Assembly: GCA_050084985.1 (NCBI GenBank) | Contig: JBITNC010000001.1 | Coordinates: forward strand, 50,468,001-50,532,000 | Direction of reading: 5' to 3' | Length of the DNA stretch: 64,000 bases | From: Nageia nagi | Lineage: Eukaryota > Pinophyta | Part shown: piece by piece, positions 22,561 to 34,027 of the stretch | How the letters are laid out: every line of letters begins with the position of its first letter | Position numbering within the stretch: position 1 is the stretch's first letter | The notes under the pieces: generated by a model | Databases searched by the model: none | What the model saw: the letters and a program-made list of their open reading frames with translations, nothing else | What the model was told of the DNA's origin: nothing | Program-made: the position numbers and the translations under genes

Positions 22561-24495
22561 TATCTCGATGGAGTTGAGTTTGTAATCTTGCTTAGGGCAC
22601 AACTTTTTGTCAGTGTCTAACCTTAACTTACTATGTTTTTTTGCTATTACTACCAGTGACTAACCTCACCTTACTATGTTTTTTTGCAAGGAGTTTGACG
22701 TTGTTTCAACCCCCATCCAAATGCAAAAGGCTTCAGCTTCGACCCTCCAAAGACATTGCAAGTGAGGTCTAAACTCACTAAAGCCACCATCGTGAGGGTT
22801 TCTTGGGTTTATTTTCTATGAATTTTCTTGTGGGCTTCTTCATGCATTATTGCACTTAGCAGAATAATATATTTTTTTCCTTTTATGCCCCCCAATTTCT
22901 GTATAATTACCTCCAACATTCCACATAAAATAGAGTTCTTTGTCATTTCAACCCCCATCCACATGCATATAGCTTCGACTTTAGCTTCAGAATTCTTTAT
23001 CATTTCAACCCCTAGTGCTTGCTTTATTTTTTCCTACCAACAGATACAACAACATGTTGCATTTCTTCACATGGCCACCCTCGACGTAAGTGTAATTTCA
23101 TTTAATTCCTACCATCTCCGCACTTTCTGACAAATCATGGTCATGGTGGAATCATGACCTGCAATAAACTAGCTAGGAATAACATTTTAAATTCACCTAT
23201 TGTAAACGCAAAAACATGGATACATATATCTTATTGAATCTATGTTATTTAGAGTCACCTTATCCATGAGGCATATCATCTTTATATTCATAAGATAGGG
23301 ATACATCCAAGATTTTCATCCTTAAAGAACTTCGTAAGGAAAACGTGTACACATAAGGGGCCTCATCTTTTTCTTCATATCTATCCCAACTAATTGTATT
23401 TGGATTAATTCCATTCTTAATTATAAAATTTTTAAATTTGAGGCATTTCGATAACTTTGATTTCCTTACATACTATAATTTATTTGACTTCCTTATACAT
23501 AATGATTATTATGAGGATTACCACTTTGGCTAATAACGAAGTTAACTTTTTCGATCAATATATTATTATAGAGAAATTTCTTTATCATTTTTGAATAGTT
23601 CAATAAGGAATCCATTTTTTTAAGGATATAGAAGGCTAACTAAAAATGACGACTCTAGGATGGATCTGTATATTGTGTATCTATGTAATATACCACTTGA
23701 AGATTGCAAAATATCGCTTGGTTCAATATCTTGGAGTACTAGCTAAGGAGGATTAGGACAGATTAGGACCATTCCCCTAATGATATTTTTCATTCAATAA
23801 GAGAATGCATGGATAATATCATAAAATGAATAATTTTAGATTATTGCAATAATATAGATTGATGGTTTCCAAGGTCTAAAGATATACAAACACCTAGGTT
23901 TTATTTTGTTATTCCTCAAGGGTACATGAAGTTACAAGTTTGTATATGGATTTTGTTTAAGAAATGGGTATTGGTTTGGTGTTTTTACACACCTCACTTC
24001 ATGCATTGCTTTATAGGAAAACACACTTAGCTAAATAATAAATCTTTCATGATATTTAATAATCTTTAGGATAATGTCTCTAGGCTATATATGTAAATAC
24101 CTTTAATTCCAAATCATATGCACTTTAAGCCTCAACATTCAAAATGCCCACACTAGCATTTTTTAGTTTCAAAAGTTATAGAGGGCTTGTGGAAATCTGA
24201 GAATGTTAAATCTAACAATTATTCTTTAGTTTCATAACAAAATTAATTGCAAAAATATAACAAAATCCTTTCATCTTTGAAAGAGATTTTGACCATTACA
24301 TTATGTTGATGATTGGTGGTCTTGCAAATGAGATAAGCATTGCCTTTTATAAGAAAAATGATTTGGATTTACTTTTAATTGACTTTTAAAACATGATATA
24401 ATTTGAAATTTGAATTTAAAAATTTCTTTTTCGTAACTAATTGTGCTTATACTACATAATACAATAGTAGCGTGATTATATCAAGACACATTTAG

Positions 24496-24641
24496 AGCAA
24501 TTGTTATAATGAAATATTTCCATTTAAAGGTCGGTTTGATTTGTAGTCAAATTTATTCTCTATTTTAAAGCAATTGTTACAATGAAATATTTCCATTTAA
24601 AGGTAGGTTTGATTTGTAGTCAAATTTATTCTCTAATGATT
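24496..24641 (+). repeat. 73-bp tandem duplication
   Basis: Two adjacent copies starting AGCAATTGTTA at 24496 and 24569 differ at only a few positions over about 70 bp, so this duplication is younger than most of the surrounding sequence. Confidence 0.9.
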
Positions 24642-24849
24642 AGTCACATGCATTAAAATGAAGATTTTAAAAATTCCTTGAGGCCATAAGACAAATCTTA
24701 ATCCTTCTACAACTCCTGAAATCCAATATCCATCAACTAATATAAACCTATCAAAAATAAAAACAAAAACCATGTATCACAAAAATAATATACCTATGTA
24801 TTTATTTCTACAAGTATTTTTGTGCAAAAGTGGAGCAATGCACGAAGAA

Positions 24850-27120
24850 GCCCACCAACATGTTTGGTGATTGCATAAAGTAAAATTGTGATTGCATAAA
24901 ATAAAAATGTGTTTGCATTAAGTAAAATTGTGATTGCATAAAGTAAAGCATTCTTTTCCATAGCATAAAGTATAACACTCATAGCCCCATTATTGCAATA
25001 TAAATGAAAACGTAATTGAATAAAGTAGAGTTGTGATTGCACAAAGTAGAACATTCTTTTCAATAGCATAATGTAAAATTGTGACTGCATAAAGTAAAAA
25101 ATTTTGTTAATAACACAAAGTAAAACACTCATAGCACAAATTAAAACATGCGTCCCTCCACCATTACTCCTCCTACATGGTGGGTAACCCCAAGGCAAGA
25201 CATCTTGTATTACTTTGTAAAACATCATGCATATTATTTTTTCCTTCTTATCTATTTCCATTTGCAATTATCTGATGGAATTATTAATCTCTATAATATT
25301 TGATTTCATTTGCTCAACTCCACCTATAACAACATCTTTCACTTTCTCTACTTGCATAAATTCATATTCAATACAAAACCTTTTAAGTCGATCCAATTTC
25401 ACGTTACTATTTGCCTAAGAAAGCGGTTACAGAGTTTGGTTTTACACCTTATGTGTAACATGTAGTCTTGGTTCAAATTATGTTCAAGTAGGCATATTTT
25501 GTTTATACTATGATTGCATAAAGTAAAACACTCATAGCTTAATCATTGCAGTTTGTAATAATACTCAGATTCCAAGCAATGTTGTTCTTTACTTGGTTAT
25601 TTTCATCCTTCATTGCATTAAGAATGAAACTCAATGCCATATTCACCAATGGTGAGAGCTTTTCCAAGGATGGTCCTTCTATAATGGACCCAATTGTGAG
25701 GGCTTTAATGGATGGTCCTTCTTTACTTGGTTGTCTTCATCCTTCATTGCATTAAGAATGAAATTCAATGTCTTTCATCATTCATTGCATTTCATCCTCA
25801 TAGCCCTTCATCCTTCATTGTATTAAGAATAAAATTCAATTCCTTTCATCCTTCATTGCATTAAGTTTAACACTTATAGAAAAATCATTGTAGTCTGAAT
25901 GAAACTGTAATTGAATAAAGAAAATTTGTGATTGCACAAAGTAGAACATTCTTGTCAATAGCATAATGTAGAACTGTGATTGCATAAAGTAAAAAAATTT
26001 TGTTAATAACACAAAGTAAAACACTCATAGTCCAATCATTGCAATCTTTACTCAGTTGTTTTCATCATTCATTGCATTAAGAATAAAATTTAATGCCATA
26101 TCATTCCATTTCATTGCATATCATGTTCATTCCATTTCATGTACTCGAGTGTCATGGGCAAGGGCAACCTACACTCATCGCACATGTCGGTTATTTTGAC
26201 CTCTATTCTAACCATTTCAGCTACTTGGTTAAAAAATTCAAAACATAATTCCTTTAACATAAATAAAAAAAAAATACATATCATTTGTGAAGGAACTAGG
26301 CCTAAATGACTAGATTCCTAATTACCAAAATATCATGAAAGTTCTCTAAACATCATCACAATAACATGAACACAAAATCCAACCTTACTAAGTTGACACC
26401 AATGTAAAGTGGTTCCTCCAACCAAGGGAGTACATCCACTAACTAATATCTTTTTTATTCACAAACATAACTCGCTTACAAGACCTCTTTCTTCTTCTCC
26501 TAACACTAATCCTAAAGCATAACTTGCTTCAACTTTTTTGGTGTGTAATCTCAAGGAGAGGGCCTTTTATGTATAGGCCAAAATCCTCCATTGGATCATT
26601 CTTTTAACCATTGTACAAGGACATGACATGCTTCACCCTTTTACTGAGGGGTATGCTTATGAGGAGTGTAGGATAAGTTACATTATCATATTCACTTAAA
26701 TACTTAAGGTATCTAGGGATACCTTTAAGTATTGGCAAATTTACAAGAAGAATCTTATAAAACCTTACAATAATGCATTATACATTCCAATAATTTGGGC
26801 CTTGCATATCATCCAATCATTGCATTTTTCAAGTATGCACCTATGAAAGTAGTTACAGAGTTTGGTTTTCAACATATTCTATTAATATTGTGCATGATTT
26901 TCAACATGTGTTTATACTATAATAATCAATTATTTTTAGTAGCAAAATTAGCTCTAGAAGGATGCATTTCATCCAATCATTGCAATCTAAATGAAATTGT
27001 GATTGCATAAAGTAAAATACTCATAGCCTAATCATTGCATTGAAACTAAAATTGTGACTGCATAAAGTAAAACATTCCTGTCAATAGCATAAAGTATAAC
27101 ACTCATAGCGTAATCAATGA
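24850..27120. repeat. A/T-rich sub-repeats (GATTGCATAAAGTAAAAC family)
   Basis: Short related units such as GATTGCATAAAGTAAAACA, CACTCATAGC and CCTAATCATTGCA recur many times at 24850-25140, 25500-25560, 25850-26060 and 26990-27120, mixed and diverged. The same words occur inverted at 44480-44820 and near 45300. They lie between transposase and left end of the pogo-like element and look like its sub-terminal repeats. No coding content. Confidence 0.65.
26288..26792 (-). repeat. solo LTR of the copia A/B family
   Basis: 505 bp, plus strand begins TGAAGGAACTAG and ends CATTCCAATA (the last CA has decayed to TA). The flanking pentamer ATTTG is present on both sides (26283-26287 and 26793-26797). 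There is no internal region, so the element was reduced by LTR-LTR recombination. It aligns with 9549-10034 along its length. Confidence 0.92.
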
Positions 27121-27598
27121 ACAAAACCAATCCAACTTGTAAAGTAGTCCACCAATAGTACCTAAAATAAAATAAACATGTTACATTTAGTCTCATGACA
27201 CATGACATCACAAAATATTTATGTTACAATCCTTTCCCAATCAAAATCGAACACGATCACATTTAATCCAATCTCACATGGTCATTTTCCCACCAACTTC
27301 GTCTAACATACCTACATCCATGTTTTCCAAAAATATTAAGTCCACAGAAGTTTAGGATCAACAAACCAAAATAATCCACCTTGCAATTACAACTTCCTAC
27401 CATAACAAGCACCATGACTCCTAGTTATATGATACTTTTGAAACACAAAATAATTCCATGTCCACGTGGAGTACCAGATGGACCCAAAAAGATTTAAAAT
27501 AACATTCACCAAAAAGGAAAATTACTGGTATGTAATATTGGCCCATGGAAACATCATATGAACCACATAGGAAAGGAATTAGGGTATGCATTTTTATC

Positions 27599-30500
27599 CT
27601 ATGTTGTTGCATTTGGGGTTGTCATCATATGTTTTCCAACAATAGGGTTTGGTAATTGAGTGCAAGTCACTTGGGATGTTTGACTAAATTTTTGAGAAGA
27701 GCTAAGAAGAGATGGGATGAGAGTTGAACAATTTAAACTACCAGAATATTGGGGCAAATTTATGTTCATTAAATCCCTCATTATAGCATGATTATCTGAT
27801 AACAGGTTCATTTTAGTGCTTTAACTCCTTTCTTGTTGCAATGCCCTTTGGTCAAATCGATCTCTCTTTCCCTTCTATCTTGTTCCTTTTGAGACCTTTA
27901 TTGCTCCTTCTTCTGCTCTTTTTCCTTCATTTCCAACATTCTCATTTGATCTCATTCTTTGCAATGAATTTCCTTGTTAATTTTCTATTTTTCCTTCAAT
28001 TCTAATTCCATAATTTATGTTGCCTTCCTCTCTTTGGCTTGTTGTTTCTTTCTTAATTTCAATTCTTCTATCTCATTGTTCCTTTACTTCTGTTGCATTA
28101 AGAGATTCATGTAATCATTAATTGTTAAAAGTTGAGACTGTTGACTTAATCAAAAAACATTATCAACAACATGTTTTGTAGTTTCATGGAAAATATGTAC
28201 TGAAAGCTTTAGGAATTTGGTGCTTCTTTATACATATTTGGGTTGCATTGATTCATATACTTGGGAATCAATGGTATCCTCTCCTTCCTCCATGATTTCT
28301 TATGTATCTTGGGTGAATTGTGCATTACCATCACCATTATGAATCCTACAATCAACATAATAATGTACTAATTCCTGAATGGGAGGAGATGTGACCATTG
28401 GAGATGGGAAGGAAAATGTTCCCTATTCTTGTTGTCATTACAAGTTCACTCCAACATTCATAATTGCTTCCACTAGCCAAGATGATTGGTTAGGATTTGA
28501 TGGAAGACTAGGACCATCACCTAATTATTCATGTGTATTATCTACCATTACATGTCGATCATTTGAAATAATAGGACTATTTTATGTGCCTTGTCCAACT
28601 ATAATTGAATCATCATCACTATTTTCTATACCTTGTCATACTCCTTCAGGTGTAACAAATACACCCAAGAGACTAAGGATGTTCTATGTTGCAAAAGCAT
28701 CTTCAGCATAATTGATTTGATAAGTCTCACTTTGGCACATGTCATCCACTAGTGCATTTGGATTAAGTGCCCATATCTTAGTCCTTCTAAAACTTGTAGT
28801 GATATTTGGGTGTGTTAATGCTCTCTATAGGGAATTGCTACCAAGTTCAACCAATTATGCCCTCCTAATTTTTATGTTTGTATATCTTGCCATTCATGTT
28901 ACTTGTTCAAATTTGAAGTATATTTTGAAGAGCGAAAACACACTAACATCTAGTGTAGAGTTAGCAAGTCATTTCCCAACATCCACGAGGGGTCATTGTT
29001 AGTAAATGGTAAATACCATGTGACTGCATACCAAGGGTATTTTTAATATCAAGTCAAACTATTGGTATATGGATAAGTATTTAATAAGGGGAGGGGGTAG
29101 GGTTGTTAAAAATTTATATAAAATATTCTATCATATTCTACAAGTAAGATATTTTATTTACTATTATTTATGAGTGTATAAATTTAAAACTAAACAACCA
29201 CCTAAGATCAAAGTATATTTTCCTATTCGCATCAATTGTGATATTATATATAAAAAAAGGTTATGGAAGTGGTAAAGGGAAAGAAACCATTGAACAAATC
29301 ATTTTAAAAAAAGAACCTTTTCTTTTTACACTTCACACATGGGAGAAGCTACTTGGATCTCATCATCAAGAGTTTATCCTCTCAAATAGAGCCATAAATA
29401 GGTCTATTTGACTTTATCACCAAGGAAATTATTTCAAAAATTTAAATAATAAAAGATGATGGTTTCAATTAACAAACTCTTGGATCACTATAATTCTAGG
29501 TGATGATATCAAGTGGTAAAACTACTAAGGGATGTTAAAAATTGATTTAATTTTTTGATAAAATGGTAAGTTCTTAAAAATGGTTATTATTTATTTATAG
29601 GATTTACCATGAGGGGTTTAATAAATTAAAAATAAGGTGGTAATTTTTAAAAATAGGGATTTTTAAAGAAGCCCATGAATGCACGTGTTTTAAGGCTTTC
29701 TATTAAGTGACCCCCCTGTGCCAACATCATTTCCCCTTAGATTATTGTTAGAGAAACATGACTACTATGGAAATCAAATATGTTTAGGTCCCTATTTGTT
29801 GGTAATAGTACTCCTCCAAGAATTAAATGTGCAAAGTGGTGCAACTAGTTTATGAATAGATCTTTCGTCATCCATACATGGGGCTAGGCTACCATACAAG
29901 CACTGGTTCTAGGCTACAATGTAATTTTTTAGTTATTTCTTTCCCTTAAATAGGTAGAATCTTAGTATACATTTACTAGAAACATTAATACAACATAAAA
30001 TAATGATCCATTCTTGACTCTTTAGCATTAAATAAGATACATTCTTGCTTCTTCTTGTAGACAACACCCTCATTACATCATTCCTACTAGCTTGAAATTA
30101 TTTATCATAGTTCCATATTCAGTTAAGGACCATATGGGTTTGCATTATATGCCTCACCAATTATTTTGCAAAAGGTAGATACAACAAAGGGTCTAATTGA
30201 CTACCTTATCTTTGTTGATTACTTATGCTATGTGAAAAGGATAGTTTAGATTTTGCCTCTTAAAACCAACCCATCATGACTTACAAGGTATCCCATCCTT
30301 GAAAGGGTTCGATCTTGAATAGAAAATTTTGGCCTACCTCTACCTTCATATTGATAATCTTAAGGCCATGGAAAACTTGCAACCATCTCTTCACATAATT
30401 CCATCATTTGTTCCTCTTCTTTACCTTGAGGAATGTTGGAGGATGATTTTTATATGTGGATGTAATCCCACCTAACCAGTTGTTGAGTGTTGATGTTGGG

Positions 30501-30610
30501 ATTTTTCACTTCTTTGTTGCAACCCTTGTTGGCATCCCATTCTCCTACACATCATGAAGAGCAACAATCATGTTCTTGATAGACATTTTTTCAAAACTTA
30601 TTCTTTTCTA
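27599..30610 (-). pseudogene. pogo/CENP-B-like (DDE_1) transposase relic
   Basis: Reading the minus strand across stops gives a coherent protein. An N-terminal helix-turn-helix of the CENP-B/psq type lies at about 30586-30450 (MSIKNMIVALHDV, ENGMPTRVATKK, IPTSTLNNWL). The catalytic Asp motif of DDE_1 enzymes, usually DGHxSH, reads DFHSSH at 29774-29757. A stretch equivalent to LQPLDvxxFxpfK follows the insertion at 28997-29726. FRRTKIWALNP near 28780-28760 matches the f..tGI.PLNp block. Then come an acidic Asp/Ser segment, an E/K-rich coiled coil (28110-27840) and a C-terminus ending at 27599. Over ten stops lie in an otherwise open frame. The C-terminus has an inverted relative at 44850-44935. 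Confidence 0.7.
28997..29726. repeat. insertion with LTR-like ends inside the transposase relic
   Basis: The insert begins TGTTAGTAAATGG and ends GTGCCAACA. TCAT lies on both sides (28993-28996 and 29727-29730), and the transposase reading frame resumes across it, showing that it is an insertion. A shorter relative lies at 61334-61681 (TGTTAGAAAATGG...CATCTAACA) in the same orientation. TG...CA ends suggest a solo LTR, but no internal region is available to prove that. Confidence 0.55.
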
Positions 30611-30948
30611 CCATTATTGTAGGAACCTCCACTACTATGTGAAGAGGTTTTGGTATATTTTGCTTGAACTAGTGGATCTTCATCTTCATTGGATGTAATC
30701 AATCACCTCTCCTATATGAAGGAAACCTTGTTGATTATATCTTTTTCACTACCTTGCTCCTAATTGTATGTGTGTATGCAACCTACACAAATATCAAAAA
30801 ATTGTACATTGAAAATAACAACAAATGCCTAGCAAATAATCATGCATTGATAATAATGGCAAATAAACATAGTAATGTGATGTTAAACATTGGTAGTAAT
30901 AGAAAAAACATAATAATAGTAAATAAACCAAGGTGTAGATGGAGGATT

Positions 30949-31078
30949 GAAGCCGAAGCTATTTGCATGTGGATGGGGATTGAAATGACATTGAACTTCG
31001 CTTTATGAACATCTATGGACAGAGACCATGGATAGTGCTAGAGTGATGGTGAACATCTATGGGTACCAAGGGAAAAAT
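30949..31078 (-). repeat. right inverted end of pogo-like element
   Basis: Reverse complement begins CCTTGGTACCCATAGATGTT and aligns with 22437-22560. Similarity stops at about 31075, which I take as the element boundary. Confidence 0.6.
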
Positions 31079-31499
31079 TAATCCATAACCATAACTAGAA
31101 TAAAGGATAAGACAACATACATGTTTGGATAAACACATTATTTGTTGATTGGCTGAAGATTCTTGGGACTGTGGTGATTAATAAAATGTGTGAGGGTGGC
31201 AGGAGACACATGTAGTAATTATGACAAAGCAACAAGCCTGATTGATGTTTTAAACATGAAAAGTCATATACATCTATGACCAATCATTCATTACATGGCA
31301 AAATGGTGATTACATCATGATCTATGTTATGCATGTTTCTATTCCATAAGTTATATTCTTATTACTACCTTTCCATGCAACTGTGCATTGCATACATGCA
31401 ATTTGGGCTATTTAGGTTTTCTTCCATAGTACCAAAATCAAAATCTTTAAACATCTTTTCCATGAAATTGTGCATTACATCATCATTTGGAATAAATGC

Positions 31500-32420
31500 A
31501 TATGTGATTTGTCAAATTATTGGGCTTGAGTATATTACATAGTGGACATGGCTGAATATTGATGTAAATCCATTTCTATTGTATGATAAGGGGCCATGTG
31601 AAGAAATACCACATGTCCATTGTATTTGATGCCAAGACAAAGCAAAACAAGCACTGAGGGTGGGACCTAACAATGATCGATCAACTCTAAAAAAAGGGTA
31701 CATAATGGACATGCTAGACCAATCACTTACTTACATGGGCACATATGTTTTGATGGTCTAGATCATAAGAACATCAATGGAGTGCATTATGTTGTGCATG
31801 TTGTCTAAAAGTATAAACCAAACATATCTTTACTATCCTTATCCACCAAATGTGCATGATTACATGCAAGTAGAAAAAATAGTAAGGTTATGTTATTAGG
31901 GTTGGTTCCCAAGTACTTCATCAAATCAAATATTTTAAATCCATCCTTTTTGTAGCCAAGAATTGCATATCCTCCAATCATTGAAGTCTATGCCATAGTT
32001 TTTGCATGCATCTTATCAAACAATTCTTGGGCCTTAAGTATTATTCCACATTTTACATACATGTCTATAGGGCACTCACAACCACAACCACAATATTTGA
32101 TGTAAATCCATTTTCAACTACTCTTTTATGGATATCCATACCTTCTTCTGGAGATCCCATGGTGGTACATGTTGGAAGAATATTAACAAAGGTTGTATAG
32201 TTTGGCTTTACACTTGGTAATTACATATAATTAAAATTATATTTAAGGGCATTCTTGTTGTAGCCATTAATTACATATTAGATCAAAGAGTTTAAGGGAA
32301 TCCCTATTGTATCCATGAATTTCATATCCTCAAATAAGTACAATATATGAAATAGTGTTTATATCATGCATCTTGTTAAACAATTATTGGGCCTATGTTC
32401 TAGCCAATGGTTCTAGATTA
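31500..32420 (-). pseudogene. PPR (PLS-type) pseudogene fragment
   Basis: Reading the minus strand, two diverged copies of the hallmark PPR sequence occur at 32398-32365 (LFNKMHDINTISY) and 32036-32009 (KAQELFDKMHAKT, then MIGGYAILGY). Between them is PNYTTFVNILPTCTTMGSPE followed by GMDIHKRVVENGFTSN, the typical P-to-L repeat arrangement. Further on, near 31900-31850, PNNITLLFFLLACNHAHLVD resembles the last repeats before the E domain. PPR proteins bind organellar RNA. Stops and shifts show this copy is dead. It is trapped between two fragments of the pogo-like family, so it may have been carried or simply buried by insertions. Confidence 0.7.
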
Positions 32421-32424
32421 ATCG

Positions 32425-32651
32425 TTTCCCTTAGCACCCATAGATGTTCAGTTGCACTCTAACACTAATCATGATATCTACCCATAGATGATGTTTATAT
32501 GCTTATTATGGTAAGAAGTTCTAATTGCAAGGTGGATTTCTTTAGTTTGTTGATCCTAAACTTTATCGACCTTAATGTTTTGGAAATAATGAATGCAATC
32601 ACAGCTTTACTTGGGCAAACTTTGTTCATTTTGGTGATATTCATTGATTGG
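32425..32651 (+). repeat. pogo-family repeat fragment, left of gypsy B
   Basis: Starts CCCTTAGCACCCATAGATGT, similar to the left inverted end of the pogo-like element, then continues into the module also seen at 44990-45100 (ATTGCAAGGTGGAT, GTTGATCCTAAAC, TTTTGGAAA). Gypsy B is inserted at its right edge; the flank GATTGG continues at 44472 as ATTGGGTTATGAG. Confidence 0.65.
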
Positions 32652-33950
32652 TGTTGATTAGGATTGTGTAATATATGCGCCATGAACAATCTTAACCAAA
32701 GTAAATCAAGAATAGACTATGGTGACAGTCTGATCTATGGAGAAGGTCAGTTCCTTATACATTGGGTATAGGAGAAGTAACAAGAAAGGAAATAAAAAGA
32801 GTAGAGTGCGAGGAATTTAAGCAAAAGGGCTTAGGGTAACAAGAGAGAAAGCAAAGGTGAATCACTAGTTCAGTGTGAGCTTTCACAAGGTGTGAAACCT
32901 TGGCTTGAATCTAGTGTAGCAGCTACAGTACAAGCTCTCACTCTCTAGTAGTTTCCCAGCTTTACTCTACCATGTATGCAAACACAGTTATACTAACAAC
33001 TTGTAATTATCATTCAGGAAACACACCAAGCTGCCATAATGTAACCTAATTAAGAATAACAATTACGAGTGCTAGACAAGAAAGGTCAAGATGGTATCAT
33101 ATTACCGATAAAAAACTACAGGTCTTAGAGAACAAATGTAAGGAGCAATACTAGGGCTTTCGACCCTTTTTCCTTTGTTTATTCCTTACTTATACTGAAA
33201 TAACAACAGTTACAAGAATTGTAGAATAGAAATGTTTACAAAAATGGCTTCAAGATTCTAGCCTTCTTTTAACTGATACTACCTATATACGCCACTTGGT
33301 AGAATATTACAAAAATTAGGCAGATTGTAGATGATACGACTTCTTGATAGCTATGATCTCACCTCTCGCTGACCTCGTCTCTTCCAGGATATTCTACTTA
33401 CTGGCTCTAGCTATTAAATCACTCCTTGCTGACCTCATCGCTTTTGGGATTCGGTTTCATTAAAAAATGTGAACATTATTTTCCCCATGACATCATCTTC
33501 ATACTTCCAAAATATTCTACTTACTGGTTCCAGCTATTCAATCACTCCTTGCTGACTTCAATGCTTTCAGGATCTAGTTTTTGCTAAAAAGTGTGAATAT
33601 TGTTTTCCCCATAACATCACCTTCATACTTTTAGAATGCTTCACTTTACTGATTATGGATTTTTGATAACCCTTTTGCTGACCTCATCTCTTCCGGAATC
33701 CAATTTTGGGTTAAGGTCTGAAATCACTGACGTCATCTCTTCCGGGATCCGGGTTACTCAACATTAACTTTGCAAGGCTTTTCTTCTTTCACAATAACGT
33801 AATTACTTTTGAAAATTGGTTCTTAAAACCCATTATGATTATGCTTAGCCTACGTCACCTCTGGAAGTGATCATACTTTCAGAAGAACCTTGGAGTAAAG
33901 ATTATGTATTGATATACATTTTGGTGACATATGTGGGAAAATTTCACCAA
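32652..33950 (-). repeat. gypsy B 3' LTR
   Basis: Left end is exact (TGTTGATTAGG, shared with 44041 and, inverted, with 44471). The right end is approximate because only the U5 part has a second copy. About 1.3 kb, non-coding, lying between the end of the 3' ORF and the target duplication. The sense-strand U5 is the left part and U3 the right part. Confidence 0.7.
33370..33745 (-). repeat. U3 tandem repeats with TGAC motifs in gypsy B LTR
   Basis: About 2.7 units of ~122 bp, anchored by ATTCTACTTACTGG at 33390 and 33513 and a decayed form near 33634. Each carries a CTGACCTCATCTCTTCC-like motif, with further copies at 33675 and 33727. The last contains a perfect TGACGTCA palindrome (33728-33735), a bZIP-type site. 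Position in U3 suggests an enhancer. Confidence 0.7.
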
Positions 33951-34027
33951 TTACAAAGAAATTTTAGAACCCAAAATCTTATTAGAATGAATCAATGAAT
34001 CAGACTTCAATTCTATATATTTAGACT

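Larger units (their letters stand above)
22430..31078 (-). mobile_element. pogo/CENP-B-like DNA transposon relic, ~8.6 kb
   Basis: A decayed pogo-type transposase (27599-30610, minus) lies between two ~125-bp inverted repeats, 22437-22560 and 30949-31073, which match at roughly 80%. Between the transposase and the left end are A/T-rich sub-repeats (24850-27120). Related pieces of the same family, in the opposite orientation, occur at 32425-32651, 44472-45928 and 57728-58140. No TA target duplication is preserved, and modules at 22180-22290 and 23010-23120 repeat each other, so the exact left end is uncertain. It hosts a solo copia LTR and another insertion. Confidence 0.55.

Noticed and set aside
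23960-24090. Similarity to the gypsy A leader (about 6150-6260)
   Set aside because: Matches such as CTTTAT.GGAAA..ACTTAG are suggestive, but too diverged by eye to define a fragment.
24794-25267. Minus-strand frame of 157 codons
   Set aside because: Made of the short A/T-rich sub-repeats read as a repetitive Phe/Tyr/Leu peptide; no conserved domain.
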